NCBI GenBank assembly: GCA_963837355.1 | Contig: CAWIMY010000003.1 | Location: forward strand, 620,001 to 684,000 | From: Aureispira sp963837355 | Lineage (GTDB): Bacteria; Bacteroidota; Bacteroidia; Chitinophagales; Saprospiraceae | Direction of reading: 5' to 3' | DNA length: 64,000 nt | Shown here: one piece after another, positions 29,766-39,394 of the stretch | Layout: each line of letters starts with the position of its first letter | How positions within the stretch are numbered: the first letter of the stretch is position 1 | The notes under the pieces: model-generated | Told to the model about the DNA's origin: nothing | Database searches by the model: none | The model's input: the letters and a program-made list of their open reading frames with translations, nothing else | Position numbers and translations under genes: made by a program

Positions 29766-29938
29766 ATTGTGTATAATCTTCTGTAGGGCACCAGCTCAAG
29801 AATGTAGGGGTACCAGATGATAAAATAATAACATTAACCTACCTTTTTATTATGAAAACACAATTCGGTAGCTTAAATATGGATCAAAGATAAGCTATTC
29901 TTCTCTAATAATAGACAGCCTATTGTAAAATGACACCT

Positions 29939-31003
29939 CTACGCTTGGGTACGCTTCCTCAATTTAAATAAGGTATGGTAAGAATCGCCAATTAACTCAA
30001 AGCTCTCCACCAACTCAAAGCCCGTATCAATAGACAACTGCTTCATCTCTTCCGAGTGGTACATTTTGCTGTTGCCATTGGCAATACACGTAAAATATAG
30101 CGATGTCCCGACCAAACAAAACTCACTAGCAGGAAACCGTTGGTTGTCCCAAAATGGCTCTAAAATATAGACCAATGCCTTTTCGTCTACCGCATCGTAT
30201 ACGCGTTTCAAAATAGACAAAATTTCCTCCACACTGAAACAGTCCAAAAATTGGCTCATCCAGACCGTATCGGCTCCCTTGGGAATAGCTTGCGCTTCGT
30301 CTAGCAAATTAATTTCGTGGTAGTGAATCCGTTTGTTGAAAATAGACAACATATTATTACGCTTGGCAACTTTTATCTGCCCTGGCAAATCCAACATGGT
30401 TACTTCCACCTCTGCATTGTAATCGCAACAAGCGCGTGCCCATTTACCCGTGTTGCCACCAATATCGTAAAGTTTTTTGACAGGCTCTCTAAACACCAAC
30501 TCCAAGGCATAAGGAAAAGCATCATCCGAATAAAAATGATCGAATTCAAACCAAGATTTCTTTACTTGCTCTGGCAGTTGGGACAACCCTTCATAGACCG
30601 TCGGCCAGTCGCCAAACACTTTCAAGCCCGCAGGGCGGCCTTCTTGGATGGATTCTGTCAGGTGCTCTAAGCCCGCATAACAAACATCTTTGGCAAAGTT
30701 CATATTGACTTCCGTCATGCGGTCGGAACGAATGAACTGCCCTACCGTAGTTAGGTTGTAGCGGTCTTCGACCAGCTCTAGCACATCAATACAGCATCCT
30801 GCTTCTAGCAATACTTTGACACCATAAGTGGACAATTCCGTCTGTTTTACAATCTCCTCTAGTGTACGGCCACCGCGTTTGTTGGCAATCACTTCCAAAA
30901 TCCCCAATTCTTTGAGGGAGACCACAGCGTGGAAATAAATAGGGGCAAAAGCGATTTTTTGCGCTTCGTATTTGGCTTCAATAGCCGTCATCTTCTTAGC
31001 CAT
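29939..31003 (-). CDS. SAM-dependent methyltransferase of the O-methyltransferase type
   Basis: A 354-residue protein. The N-terminal winged-helix dimerisation region is followed by a class I Rossmann fold: KKLYDIGGNTGKWARACCDY (SAM-binding motif I), EVTMLDLPGQIKVAKRN (motif II, acidic), and WMSQFLDCFSVEEILSILKRV, ending in a DTGFELVESFELIGDSYHTLFKLR strand. This layout matches small-molecule O-methyltransferases. The substrate is unknown. ATG at 31003 is chosen; the upstream extension is rich in Leu/Arg and not family-like. Confidence 0.85.
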   Translation of the reverse strand: MAKKMTAIEAKYEAQKIAFAPIYFHAVVSLKELGILEVIANKRGGRTLEEIVKQTELSTYGVKVLLEAGCCIDVLELVEDRYNLTTVGQFIRSDRMTEVNMNFAKDVCYAGLEHLTESIQEGRPAGLKVFGDWPTVYEGLSQLPEQVKKSWFEFDHFYSDDAFPYALELVFREPVKKLYDIGGNTGKWARACCDYNAEVEVTMLDLPGQIKVAKRNNMLSIFNKRIHYHEINLLDEAQAIPKGADTVWMSQFLDCFSVEEILSILKRVYDAVDEKALVYILEPFWDNQRFPASEFCLVGTSLYFTCIANGNSKMYHSEEMKQLSIDTGFELVESFELIGDSYHTLFKLRKRTQA

Positions 31004-31313
31004 GTAAGAGGTTTTAAAAGGCTGTTTAGTAGAAATTAATTGTTTGAGGCAACGCATCCGTATAAAACGAAGACGGCTTTCTAGAAAGCCCGCCAACTGC
31101 GTCAACAAGTAGCAGGAAGGTTCGTACCAACCCACTGCTGGGGAAATAAAGCGTTAAATATAAACAACTCTAAGCGATTTCTACTTGCCTGAATCCCCCT
31201 AAATTGGCGTATACCGTAAGGATTTTCACTTTAATACGGCCTCCAAGAGCAATAGCCGCCCCGTAAAACGGAATGGCTAGCCTTTCTTTTCTACTATCAT
31301 GCTTAACCAACAA

Positions 31314-32966
31314 CTACTGTTTGTGTAATCGAATGTATTGAGGAGACCGCTCCCCCGCTTGAATATTCAGGATATAAAGCCCTTGCGGAACCCCTTCTAA
31401 CGACACGCTCCCTTGCTGCCACTGTTGGTGCTGTACTTGGTGGAGCAACTTCCCTTCTAGGGTATAGAGTTTTAAAGTAACGGCCTCATAGGCTTCCGCC
31501 AAATCTATGGTCACGACTCCTTGGGTGGGATTGGGATAAGCCTTGAACAACGGTGCGTTCCATAAAGTAGCGGTATGCATCATGGTAACATTGTGACAAG
31601 TGGACGTGTCAGAACAAAACCCATTGGTAGTGACAACGGCATAATCCCCATTACTCGTGACCGCGTAACTACTGCCGTTTGCTCCCGTAATAGGCGACAA
31701 GCCTGTTGCCGAGCAGCTAAACCACTGGTAGGTATTTGTCGCGCTTCCGCTAATCGCGAGCGTATTGTTGTTTTGGGTAATAACAGGAGTATTCTCGTTG
31801 CAAATTTTATACATTCGTGCCTGCCCTGTAAGATTAGCATAAAAGGGCTCTCCTACGGCCAAGTAATCTTGTTCCCAAGAAAAACGATTCCCAAAAGAGC
31901 TACTAGCAACAGGAGCCGTAAGACTCGTTTGAAAAATCCAAGCACTGCCATTCCAAACATAGAAACTAATCTCTCCGTCGTAATTCGCCGTACTTCCTGA
32001 AATTGCCACGGTATTGCCTTGTAGTTCGACATGCTTTCCAAATCGCCCCCGAGAAACATCCCCTTCAATATCCGCTCCCAGTTGTACCCAGTTTACACTA
32101 TCCCACTCAAACACTCGCACATGCCCTGCCTCAAACGCCAGAGAAGTATGGTGATACAAAGAGCTAGCAATCAAGCGATTTCCATGAATGGACAGATTTT
32201 GACCAAAAAGGTCGTAGGCCGCTTCTCCCTCGATGTCGTTGCCCACTTGCACCCAGTCTAATCCGCCCCACTCAAACACCCGCACATGCCCGGCATCTAA
32301 ACCATTGCCATCGTTATAATGCGCTCCAATGGCTAAGCGTTTTCCATCAAAATCAATATTTCCCGCAAAATCGCCTGCGGCTTCGCCGTTAATATCACTG
32401 CCTTTTTGGATCCAATTTGTGCCGTCCCAGTCAAATACCTGTACCTGCCCTGAATAATAGCCATTGTCATTATTGTGGTAAGCGGCAATGACCACCGTGC
32501 CTCGTTTCAACACTACTCTGTTGCCCGAAGCATCTCCAGCATGTTCGCCATCAATGTCACTGCCCAGTTGTGTCCAAACAAGACCATCCCATTCAAAGAC
32601 ACGGACATGGCCTGATTTATTGCCGTTGCCATCATTCCAAAAGGCCCCCACGGCCAAGCGGTCGCCATCCATAGAAATCGCCCACAAACGATCGCCTGCG
32701 GCTTCGGCATCAATGTCATTTCCGAGCTGTACCCAGTCATTTCCATCCCATTCATAGATGCGCACATGCCCTGCTTCAATTCCACTACCTTGGTTGTTTA
32801 AGGCAGATATGGCTACTCTATTGCCACTCATAGAAACACCTTCGCCAAAGCGGTCGCGGGCAGCTTCCGCAACAATGGTACTGCCCATCTGTACAAAAGA
32901 TTGTGCTTGCAACAGGATAAAACTGTTCAGGAAAAACAGTAAGAAAAAAAAGATCTTGGTTAACAT
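31314..32966 (-). CDS. Secreted FG-GAP-like beta-propeller protein with T9SS sorting domain
   Basis: A 550-residue protein with a signal peptide (MLTKIFFFLLFFLNSF, cleaved near LQAQ). Residues ~25-330 hold about six repeats of ~47 residues, each with GHVRVFEWDG-W-Q-G-DI-GE-AGD, an FG-GAP/integrin-alpha-like propeller. A linker with an Ig-like TNTYQWFSCSATG follows. The last ~75 residues (AYPNPTQGVVTIDL ... GVPQGLYILNIQ) are the type A C-terminal sorting domain used for export through the type IX system. The repeats suggest adhesion or surface exposure; no enzyme domain is seen. Confidence 0.9.
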   Translation of the reverse strand: MLTKIFFFLLFFLNSFILLQAQSFVQMGSTIVAEAARDRFGEGVSMSGNRVAISALNNQGSGIEAGHVRIYEWDGNDWVQLGNDIDAEAAGDRLWAISMDGDRLAVGAFWNDGNGNKSGHVRVFEWDGLVWTQLGSDIDGEHAGDASGNRVVLKRGTVVIAAYHNNDNGYYSGQVQVFDWDGTNWIQKGSDINGEAAGDFAGNIDFDGKRLAIGAHYNDGNGLDAGHVRVFEWGGLDWVQVGNDIEGEAAYDLFGQNLSIHGNRLIASSLYHHTSLAFEAGHVRVFEWDSVNWVQLGADIEGDVSRGRFGKHVELQGNTVAISGSTANYDGEISFYVWNGSAWIFQTSLTAPVASSSFGNRFSWEQDYLAVGEPFYANLTGQARMYKICNENTPVITQNNNTLAISGSATNTYQWFSCSATGLSPITGANGSSYAVTSNGDYAVVTTNGFCSDTSTCHNVTMMHTATLWNAPLFKAYPNPTQGVVTIDLAEAYEAVTLKLYTLEGKLLHQVQHQQWQQGSVSLEGVPQGLYILNIQAGERSPQYIRLHKQ

Positions 32967-33023
32967 AAGTTGGTTGTTTTTGGTTAGGCGGCAACTAGCA
33001 TTGCTGCCCTAAGGTTTAAATTA

Positions 33024-33821
33024 TTAGGGTACCAACACAATGGCTTTGCCCTGCACCCAATCCTCAATTAATTGAGGATTGCCGAATAAATTGCCCACAT
33101 AAAAGGCTTTGGAACGGCTCAAAACCGTCGATTTATCCCAAGGCTCCCGCGAGACGCGGTTGTTGCCTGATTGGCTGGCGTGTACGATGTACAATTCACG
33201 GTCGGTTTTCCACAAATAACCAACGTGTGTATCTAGGCCAATTAAGTACAGGCCTTGCTCTTGGGCATCCATGTGCTTTTTGAGAGCGGCTAAACTTTGA
33301 TAGATTTTGATGCTCTTGGGATCGCACAAACTGCGCAAAATCACCGAGGCAGCTTGTTGCGCCAAGCGTACCCGAGGCAGCGAAAAGCCGAGCTGTTGCA
33401 AGGTGGTTGTCACAAAATAGCCACAAGCGATTTTTCCTTGGCGCGGCTGCTGTGTTGTCCCATTAAAATCATAGGCCGTTCCATACCAATAGTAAAAAAT
33501 ACTGTCGCTCAAGGTCTGTTCTAAGTAGCGTTGGGCTTGTATGGCAATAGCAGGGCGGCGTTCGGGTTCGGCATACCAGCGCTGTTCGTAGTCCAAGCGC
33601 TTGTAATGTACGCGCTCTTGTAATACCTTATAAGCAATGCCCCATTGCTGTTGGGCTTTTTCCTTTTCATAATAATACCGTACCCCCAACAACAACACAA
33701 AACTCAGGGCGGTGACACCCAAAATCAATTGCATGGTAGAAGGGGGCGAACGCTTTTTCTTTTTATAACTGTTGGTACGCGGCTTTCCTTTTCTAGGGCG
33801 GCTTTTCTTTTTGGCACTCAT
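33024..33821 (-). CDS. Membrane-anchored protein with putative Cys/His peptidase-like core
   Basis: A 265-residue protein with a very basic N-terminal 28 residues and one membrane helix (about 31-47). The periplasmic part has GKIACGYFVTTTLQQLG (Cys ~133) and GLDTHVGYLW (His ~200) followed by LYIVHASQSG. This Cys-then-His spacing and the surrounding strands resemble NlpC/P60 or related papain-fold amidases. A cell-wall hydrolase function is inferred, not shown. It is adjacent to the CapA-like gene and transcribed in the same direction. Confidence 0.65.
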   Translation of the reverse strand: MSAKKKSRPRKGKPRTNSYKKKKRSPPSTMQLILGVTALSFVLLLGVRYYYEKEKAQQQWGIAYKVLQERVHYKRLDYEQRWYAEPERRPAIAIQAQRYLEQTLSDSIFYYWYGTAYDFNGTTQQPRQGKIACGYFVTTTLQQLGFSLPRVRLAQQAASVILRSLCDPKSIKIYQSLAALKKHMDAQEQGLYLIGLDTHVGYLWKTDRELYIVHASQSGNNRVSREPWDKSTVLSRSKAFYVGNLFGNPQLIEDWVQGKAIVLVP

Positions 33822-33838
33822 GGTTTCTCGGTTTAAAA

Positions 33839-35134
33839 TTATTGGACTTCCAACTCCTTTTTCTGCGTTTTGAACGGTAAGACCGCCCCTAGTTCTTGCA
33901 CAGAAACACGGCGCTCTTGGCTAGGATAAGGCGCCAAATGCTTCCGCAAACGTTGGGTGACCGTCGACATGGCCGCGCTGTCTTTTTTGGACAACGGCAC
34001 TAGTGCTTGTCCTGCATTGGCCTCAAAGGCAGATACAGGCAAGACCGTATACCGCCAATCAAAGCCTTTTGTCAAGCTATCCACGCCGCGCCCGTACAAA
34101 TAGCGCCACGTATAGATGTACTTGTGTTTGCCCAAGTATGTCCGTTGTTGCTTTCTGTTCTTCACCAACTCCACCTCTAACAACAACCCTAAGTCCGTGT
34201 TGGGCTGGTATTGATTGGATATAAAATTGCCTAAGGAATAGGCGACCAAGACCTCACGCTGTCGGCTGCTGTCGGCATTCCATAGAGTGTCTAGTTTTAC
34301 GGGTTCTATTACGTGCGGGTGCCCTCCAACCACCAAATCAACCCCGTTTTCCCACAAAAAGCGCGTCTCGGCTTGCTGGGTTCGATACTCGTCTAAGTGG
34401 TACTCGTGTCCCCAGTGCATCAGAGCAATAATCATATCGGGCTGTAAGGCCTTGGCGCGTACAATATCGCGGCGCATCAAGGCCGTATCAATCCAGTTCA
34501 CAAATGTAGGCGGCTTCGCAAAAACGCCATTCGTAGCATAGGTGTAATTCAAAAAAGCTAAGCGAAAAGTCTCTCCATCTATTTTTTTTTCTACGATTAG
34601 AGGATACAAGGAATCCCGCGTACTACTATCTCTAAATGTCCCCGTATGGAGCATACCTAAGGAATCTAAGACATCCAGAGTATGAATCAAACCATATTTT
34701 CCGCCATCGTTGGAGTGGTTGTTACTGGTACTCAATAAATCAAAGCCTGCGTTTTGGAGCGCACTCGCCAAGGCATCAGGAGAACGGAACATTGGATACC
34801 CCGTATAGCGGCCTTTGTTACTCAACGTCAATTCTAAGTTACCAATCGCCAAATCTGCTTCTTGTAAAATGGGCGCGATGTAGCGAAAGCAATCCTCGTA
34901 CTGAAAAACTTGCTGGTCGCGGCTTTTGAAATTGGCAGGCTGTCGGGCCGCCGAGCGAATTTGATCGGTATGTCCCATGATATCGCCTACAAAAGCCAAG
35001 CGCAAGCGCACTAAGCTGTCAAGCTCTTTGGGCAAACTGTCTTGGAGCGCAATAGGCGCATCGGAAGGAGGCGTAGAAGGCTTGCAGGCGGTGAGGAACA
35101 ACCCTAGTAGTACTGTAGTAAGTAGCTTATTCAT
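33839..35134 (-). CDS. CapA-family metallophosphoesterase-like lipoprotein
   Basis: A 431-residue protein with a lipoprotein signal (FLTACKPS). The PGA_cap domain is evident: RLAFVGDIMGHTDQ at the start, AIGNLELTLSNKGRYTGYPMFR, STSNNHSNDGGKYGL, MIIALMHWGHEYHLDEY, and VDLVVGGHPHVIEPV (metal-binding His). CapA-family proteins are named for poly-gamma-glutamate synthesis, but many single-gene members are phosphoesterases of unknown substrate. There are no cap genes here, so a capsule role is not supported. Confidence 0.9.
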   Translation of the reverse strand: MNKLLTTVLLGLFLTACKPSTPPSDAPIALQDSLPKELDSLVRLRLAFVGDIMGHTDQIRSAARQPANFKSRDQQVFQYEDCFRYIAPILQEADLAIGNLELTLSNKGRYTGYPMFRSPDALASALQNAGFDLLSTSNNHSNDGGKYGLIHTLDVLDSLGMLHTGTFRDSSTRDSLYPLIVEKKIDGETFRLAFLNYTYATNGVFAKPPTFVNWIDTALMRRDIVRAKALQPDMIIALMHWGHEYHLDEYRTQQAETRFLWENGVDLVVGGHPHVIEPVKLDTLWNADSSRQREVLVAYSLGNFISNQYQPNTDLGLLLEVELVKNRKQQRTYLGKHKYIYTWRYLYGRGVDSLTKGFDWRYTVLPVSAFEANAGQALVPLSKKDSAAMSTVTQRLRKHLAPYPSQERRVSVQELGAVLPFKTQKKELEVQ

Positions 35135-35238
35135 AACATACATTAGGTCAATAGAAACCACAAAATACGATAATCTAGGAAGAATAAGCGGTTTGACCTT
35201 TTGCCCCTGCTCAAAGTAGGTCTTGTTATACCAAAAAT

Positions 35239-35880
35239 TTAGGCCTGAATGGAGCGAATGGTTCGCTCTACAAACGTGCGAAAGACTTCTTCAACGCTTT
35301 GATGAAGGTTCTTTTGTAACATGCTGGCGTGTACAGAAAGCATTTTGAGCATTCCCATGGTCGTCCCATACATATTAAAGGAAAATTCGAGGGGGTTAAT
35401 TTCTGGGCGCAATACTTTTTCTTCTAGGCCTTTTTGAATAATGGATACGAGGAAATCAACAATTGCTTTGCTGCTTGGTTTTAGGTCGTCAAGAAGCGTT
35501 TCATCTAGGATTCCAAATTCGTAAAAAAACATCAATTCGTATAAGTCCTGATGCTCTTGGCAGAACTCGAAATTACACCAATAAATGGCTTCGACTTGTT
35601 GTAGAGGGGTTTCTTTTTGAGTAGTGGCAATTTTGAAGCGTTGCAATAAGGCCAGCCGTGCTTGTATGATTAATGCCACTAAGACCGCATCTTTGCTTTT
35701 AAAATAACGATACAATGTTCCCTTAGCTAATTCTGTCTGTCGCGCCAGATCGTCCATCTGTAAATGGTGCAGCCCTTGGGTACGGATCAAATCAAGCGCG
35801 CTGTGGAGAATAGAGGCACGGCGGCGCTCCTTTTCGCGCGCGCGCCGATTAGCAGTAGGAGAGTCATTTTTATTCGTCAT
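35239..35880 (-). CDS. TetR/AcrR family transcriptional regulator
   Basis: A 213-residue regulator with an N-terminal HTH (RRRASILHSALDLI ... MDDLARQTELAKGTLYRYFKSKDAVLVAL), the classic TetR pattern. The C-terminal ~150 residues are an all-helical ligand domain. It sits between the CapA-like gene and the Coq4 homologue, all on the minus strand. A target gene cannot be assigned from sequence. Confidence 0.92.
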   Translation of the reverse strand: MTNKNDSPTANRRAREKERRRASILHSALDLIRTQGLHHLQMDDLARQTELAKGTLYRYFKSKDAVLVALIIQARLALLQRFKIATTQKETPLQQVEAIYWCNFEFCQEHQDLYELMFFYEFGILDETLLDDLKPSSKAIVDFLVSIIQKGLEEKVLRPEINPLEFSFNMYGTTMGMLKMLSVHASMLQKNLHQSVEEVFRTFVERTIRSIQA

Positions 35881-35931
35881 GATAATTAGATCAGTTGAGC
35901 ACAAAGCTCTAAGGTAAATATTTTGACGCGT

Positions 35932-35971
35932 AAAAAAGCGCGGGTGGAAGATAAACTATCCAACCCGCGCT
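35932..35971 (-). terminator. Terminator after the Coq4 homologue
   Basis: On the minus strand a GC-rich stem (AGCGCGGGTTGGA against TCCACCCGCGCT, with a short internal bulge) is followed by TTTTTT. It lies directly past the stop of the Coq4-family gene and before the TetR gene start, so the two are separate transcripts. Confidence 0.8.
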
Positions 35972-35978
35972 CGACTAC

Positions 35979-36707
35979 TTAAGCATTGACTAAGGCAGGA
36001 CGAGGAGTAATTTCAGGATGTGGCGCAATATCAGTAGGGTGTACGTTTAGTCGTTTGCGCAATGCGGTGATGTCCTCTTCAAAATATGCTTCCCATTTCA
36101 GGCCCAATAAAGGCGCTGCTTGTCGGCCGCGTTCATACCCCTCTACAAAGGCTCGGACATACCAATCAGCCTTATGCAAATCTTTGCTCATCAATACATT
36201 GAGAAAGAAGCTTGTCATTAATGCCACACTAGGGAAGTTAGTATGCTGCGCAATGTAAAACGCCCCCAAACCAATTTCTCCTATAAAGTCGGTATGGTAC
36301 CCTGTCAAGATATGCCACAAATCGTGTGTCTGCACAATCCGAAATGTATAGAAAGACCATTCATCCGTAATTTTAAATTGTTCGGCGGGAATGTTTTCTA
36401 AATTGTGGTCTTTCATGTGCTTGGCAAAGTGATACCCAAAAGTATGGTCAGGAAGTTGTATAAGCCGCTCTAAATCAAACCCTTCCAAATTATTTTGCTC
36501 TTGGTACAATTTAGCAAAAGCAGGATCTTTGGCGTAAATTTCAGCGAGTTGAACGACTTGATCTTCCTTACTCGCTTGAAAAATAAGCTGTTGATAAATC
36601 TCAAAAATATAGCGATTATCGTTCGTTCCTGCCAAGTTTAACATCGGGCGTAATAAAGGATGTTCTAGGATCATTTGACCTTCTTTACTGAAAGAGGAAT
36701 ACTGCAT
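35979..36707 (-). CDS. Coq4-family protein
   Basis: A 242-residue protein with the Coq4 signature: HDLWHILTGY with His128, Asp129, His132, and Glu144 in FIGEIGLGAFYIAQ, the HDxxH-x11-E pattern that binds a metal in Coq4. In eukaryotes Coq4 takes part in ubiquinone synthesis. Bacteroidota normally use menaquinone, so the role here is unknown. The rest of the protein is helical. It precedes a terminator and has no quinone-pathway neighbours. Confidence 0.88.
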   Translation of the reverse strand: MQYSSFSKEGQMILEHPLLRPMLNLAGTNDNRYIFEIYQQLIFQASKEDQVVQLAEIYAKDPAFAKLYQEQNNLEGFDLERLIQLPDHTFGYHFAKHMKDHNLENIPAEQFKITDEWSFYTFRIVQTHDLWHILTGYHTDFIGEIGLGAFYIAQHTNFPSVALMTSFFLNVLMSKDLHKADWYVRAFVEGYERGRQAAPLLGLKWEAYFEEDITALRKRLNVHPTDIAPHPEITPRPALVNA

Positions 36708-37021
36708 GGTAATTTTTTTTCTAGTTATAAAATAATTGAAATACTGATTTGCGCATTCAGTGGGAGTATAACGCCGTAAATTTGATTCGGTTGTTCATTT
36801 TTTGACTAAGAGTATTATTTTAACTTTTCTGTAAGGTTTATAGCAGCAGCTGCCAAGAACTGGCTTATTTTGCTCTTGTTGTTCCCACTCCAAAACTGGC
36901 TTCTTAGAAAAGCTGCCGAATGCTTGCAGAGATGACTAGGAAAAAGTATCTTGTTGGACATTTTTTGAGCCTTGTTCTCATCTAATTACTACACACTCAC
37001 GAAGTCTAGAACTATACAATT
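36708..37021. promoter_or_regulatory. Divergent intergenic region, no strong element
   Basis: This 314-bp gap lies between the minus-strand Coq4 gene and the plus-strand biotin carboxylase, so it should hold a promoter for each. One TAAATTTG at 36776-36783 matches the Bacteroidota -7 consensus on the plus strand. The nearest TTTG upstream is 25 nt away, which is a little long. No operator or RNA was identified. Confidence 0.3.
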
Positions 37022-38550
37022 ATGAAAAAAATATTGGTTGCCAATCGAGGAGAAATTGCGATGCGCGTTTTGCGCAGCTGCCGCGAAATGGGTATTGCTA
37101 CCGTAGCCGTTTATTCAGAAGCTGACCGCAATGCGCCTCATGTTCGTTATGCAGATGAAGCGGTTTGCTTAGGCCCTGCCCCTTCCAATCAATCGTATTT
37201 GTTAGGAGAAAAGATTATCGCTTTCGCTAAAACGCTACACGTCGACGGCATCCATCCTGGCTATGGTTTTTTGAGTGAGAACGCCATTTTTGCCCAGCAG
37301 GTAACCGACGCAGGCTTGACGTTTATTGGCCCCGCCCCCATGCCATCGAAATGATGGGCAGTAAATTGGCAGCCAAAGAAGCGGCCAAAGCCAACAATAT
37401 TCCCTTGGTACCTGGTACCGAAGAAGCCGTAGAAGATCCCGAAGTAGCCAAAGAAATTGCCAAAAAAATCGGCTTTCCCATTCTCATCAAAGCCTCTGCT
37501 GGAGGGGGTGGAAAAGGGATGCGCATCGTTAAAAATGCCGCTGAACTCAACGAGCAAATGGAACGCGCCATCTCCGAAGCCCTATCAGCTTTTGGCGACG
37601 GCTCTGTTTTTATTGAAAAATACGTCACCTCACCCCGCCACATCGAAATTCAGGTGTTGGCCGATACCCACGGCAATACCATTCACCTCTTTGAGCGCGA
37701 ATGCTCCATTCAGCGCCGCCACCAAAAAGTGGTAGAAGAAGCGCCATCCGTGGCACTTTCGCCTGAACTTCGGGCAGAAATGGGCGCGTGCGCTGTCCGT
37801 GTAGCAGAATTGTGCGACTATGTTGGCGCCGGTACGGTAGAATTTTTATTAGACGAAAATAAAAACTTCTATTTCCTAGAAATGAATACGCGCTTGCAGG
37901 TAGAACACCCTGTAACGGAGTTGATTTCAGGGGTAGACTTGGTCAAACAACAGATCCTAATTGCACGCGGCGAGGTGTTGTCCATCAAACAAGAAGACTT
38001 AAAAATACAAGGCCACTCTATCGAATTGCGCGTTTATGCCGAAGATCCCGCCAATAACTTTTTGCCCAGTATCGGTACGTTGACTACCTACAACACGCCC
38101 AAAGGGCCAGGCGTTCGCGTGGATGATGGTTTTGAAGAGGGCATGCCCATTCCAATTTACTATGATCCGATGATTGCTAAGTTGGTGACGTATGGCAACA
38201 ACCGCCAAGAGGCCATTGAACGGATGCTCCGCGCCATCGAAGAGTATCAAATTGTCGGCTGTGCGACTACGCTGCCTTTTGGTACGTATGTCTTACAACA
38301 CGAGGCCTTTGTCTCTGGTGATTTTGACACCAACTTTGTCCAAGAGCATTTTGATCCTAGCGCCATGAAGGGCTATGATGACTTGGAAGCCCAATTGGCC
38401 GCCCAGTTGGCCATTCACGTCTTGGAACACCAAGCCCCTGCCGCCACAACTACAACAACCGCTGCGCCTAGCCGCAATGCAGGCCGTTGGTTGGCACGCA
38501 AATGGTCGCTAAAAATATTTTCTTTACTTTTATTTCTCAGGTCGTTCTAA
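37022..38550 (+). pseudogene. accC: Biotin carboxylase subunit (acetyl/propionyl-CoA carboxylase), one frameshift
   Basis: Two open pieces (37022-37354 and 37351-38550) join into one 509-residue protein. The first has KKILVANRGEIAMRVLRSCRE and DGIHPGYGFLSENA. The second has SAGGGGKGMRIV (ATP grasp), ERECSIQRRHQKVVEEAPS, and FLEMNTRLQVEHPVTELISG. Biotin carboxylase carboxylates biotin on its carrier protein using bicarbonate and ATP, the first half-reaction of fatty-acid or propionate metabolism. The break is a missing C in the C5 run at 37335-37339; adding one restores GPAPHAIEMMGSK. The gene is normally essential, so an assembly error is likely. No carrier or carboxyltransferase gene is adjacent. 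Confidence 0.93.
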
Positions 38551-38606
38551 CTAGTTTATAAATAGCGACCAACGACTATTTTTCTCAACCATAGTGATTT
38601 AATACC

Positions 38607-38942
38607 ATGAAAAAATTATTCTTTCTGGCAACGCTTTTGTTCGCCCTAAGCCAAACTGCCAGTGCACAAAAAATATACGAAGTAACTAGCAAATACGATG
38701 CAGATGTTAAAGTACATGTCGTGGATTCTAAATACGATGCCGATTTGTTGGTTTACAAAGTAGGTTCTAAATACGATGCCAATAAACCTGGTTTGTGGTT
38801 CTTCGTCGATTCTAAGTATGATGCTGACAAAAAAGTCTACTTTGTCGATTCTAAGTACGATGCTGATTTGAAAATCTACTACGTGACCTCCAAGTACGAT
38901 GCGGGTTGGAGAGATACGGGCAAAAAACATGTTATGCACTAG
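38607..38942 (+). CDS. DUF6150-type secreted repeat protein
   Basis: A 111-residue protein with a signal peptide (MKKLFFLATLLFALSQ, cleaved near ASAQ). The mature part is seven repeats of a short strand unit built on V-x-SKYDAD (DVKVHVVDSKYDAD, FFVDSKYDADKK and so on). This matches DUF6150, a periplasmic or secreted small beta repeat of unknown role. It ends in a His/Lys-rich tail and a terminator. It stands alone. Confidence 0.8.
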   Translation: MKKLFFLATLLFALSQTASAQKIYEVTSKYDADVKVHVVDSKYDADLLVYKVGSKYDANKPGLWFFVDSKYDADKKVYFVDSKYDADLKIYYVTSKYDAGWRDTGKKHVMH

Positions 38943-38968
38943 GCTTTTTAAGTCGTTGCATTTTGAAG

Positions 38969-39003
38969 CACTCTTTCGATCTCGGAAGGGTGTTTTTTTT
39001 TGG
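38969..39003 (+). terminator. Terminator after the DUF6150 gene
   Basis: The arms CACTCTTTCGA and TCGGAAGGGTG pair through G-U wobbles around a TC loop and are followed by nine T. The hairpin lies 27 nt past the stop of the repeat-protein gene. Confidence 0.75.
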
Positions 39004-39394
39004 TTTTTGGGGGTGGTACTGGAGACGTTTTAACGCATGAAATAATTTCCGTAAAAAATATAAATATTATTTTTTTTTGAATTATAAAACTATCATAGCT
39101 TCCTTTACTTTCTATAGTAGAGTACGCAGATGAACAGGATAAGCAGTCCTTGAACGCTATTCTAAAAGACAACTTGACAGAAGAAGAATACCTATGCTTT
39201 TTAGATTATATAAATTCAGACAAAGAGCTTTCTGTATATTTTAGTTCGTTGTAGGATAATACACAAAATCAAAGTAGCTATTGCTGCTTTTTTTGTATAA
39301 TGGTTCCGCAATTATTCTGAAAGTAGATTAGCAGTAGATAGTCGGCACCTATCCCATCTGTTGTTAGACGCTTTCACCAGTCAACTCTACCACC
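39004..39394. other. Toxin upstream region with a gene remnant
   Basis: Between the terminator and the toxin start is an open stretch ending at 39255. It translates as VEYADEQDKQSLNAILKDNL followed by TEEEYLCFLDYINSDKEL and SVYFSSL, but it has no usable start codon, with stops immediately upstream. It looks like the C-terminal remnant of a small acidic helical protein. The rest is AT-rich and should hold the toxin promoter. Confidence 0.4.

Noticed and set aside
33839..35134. Capsule locus suggested by the CapA-like protein
   Set aside because: No cap synthesis or export genes are adjacent; lone CapA-family proteins are common.
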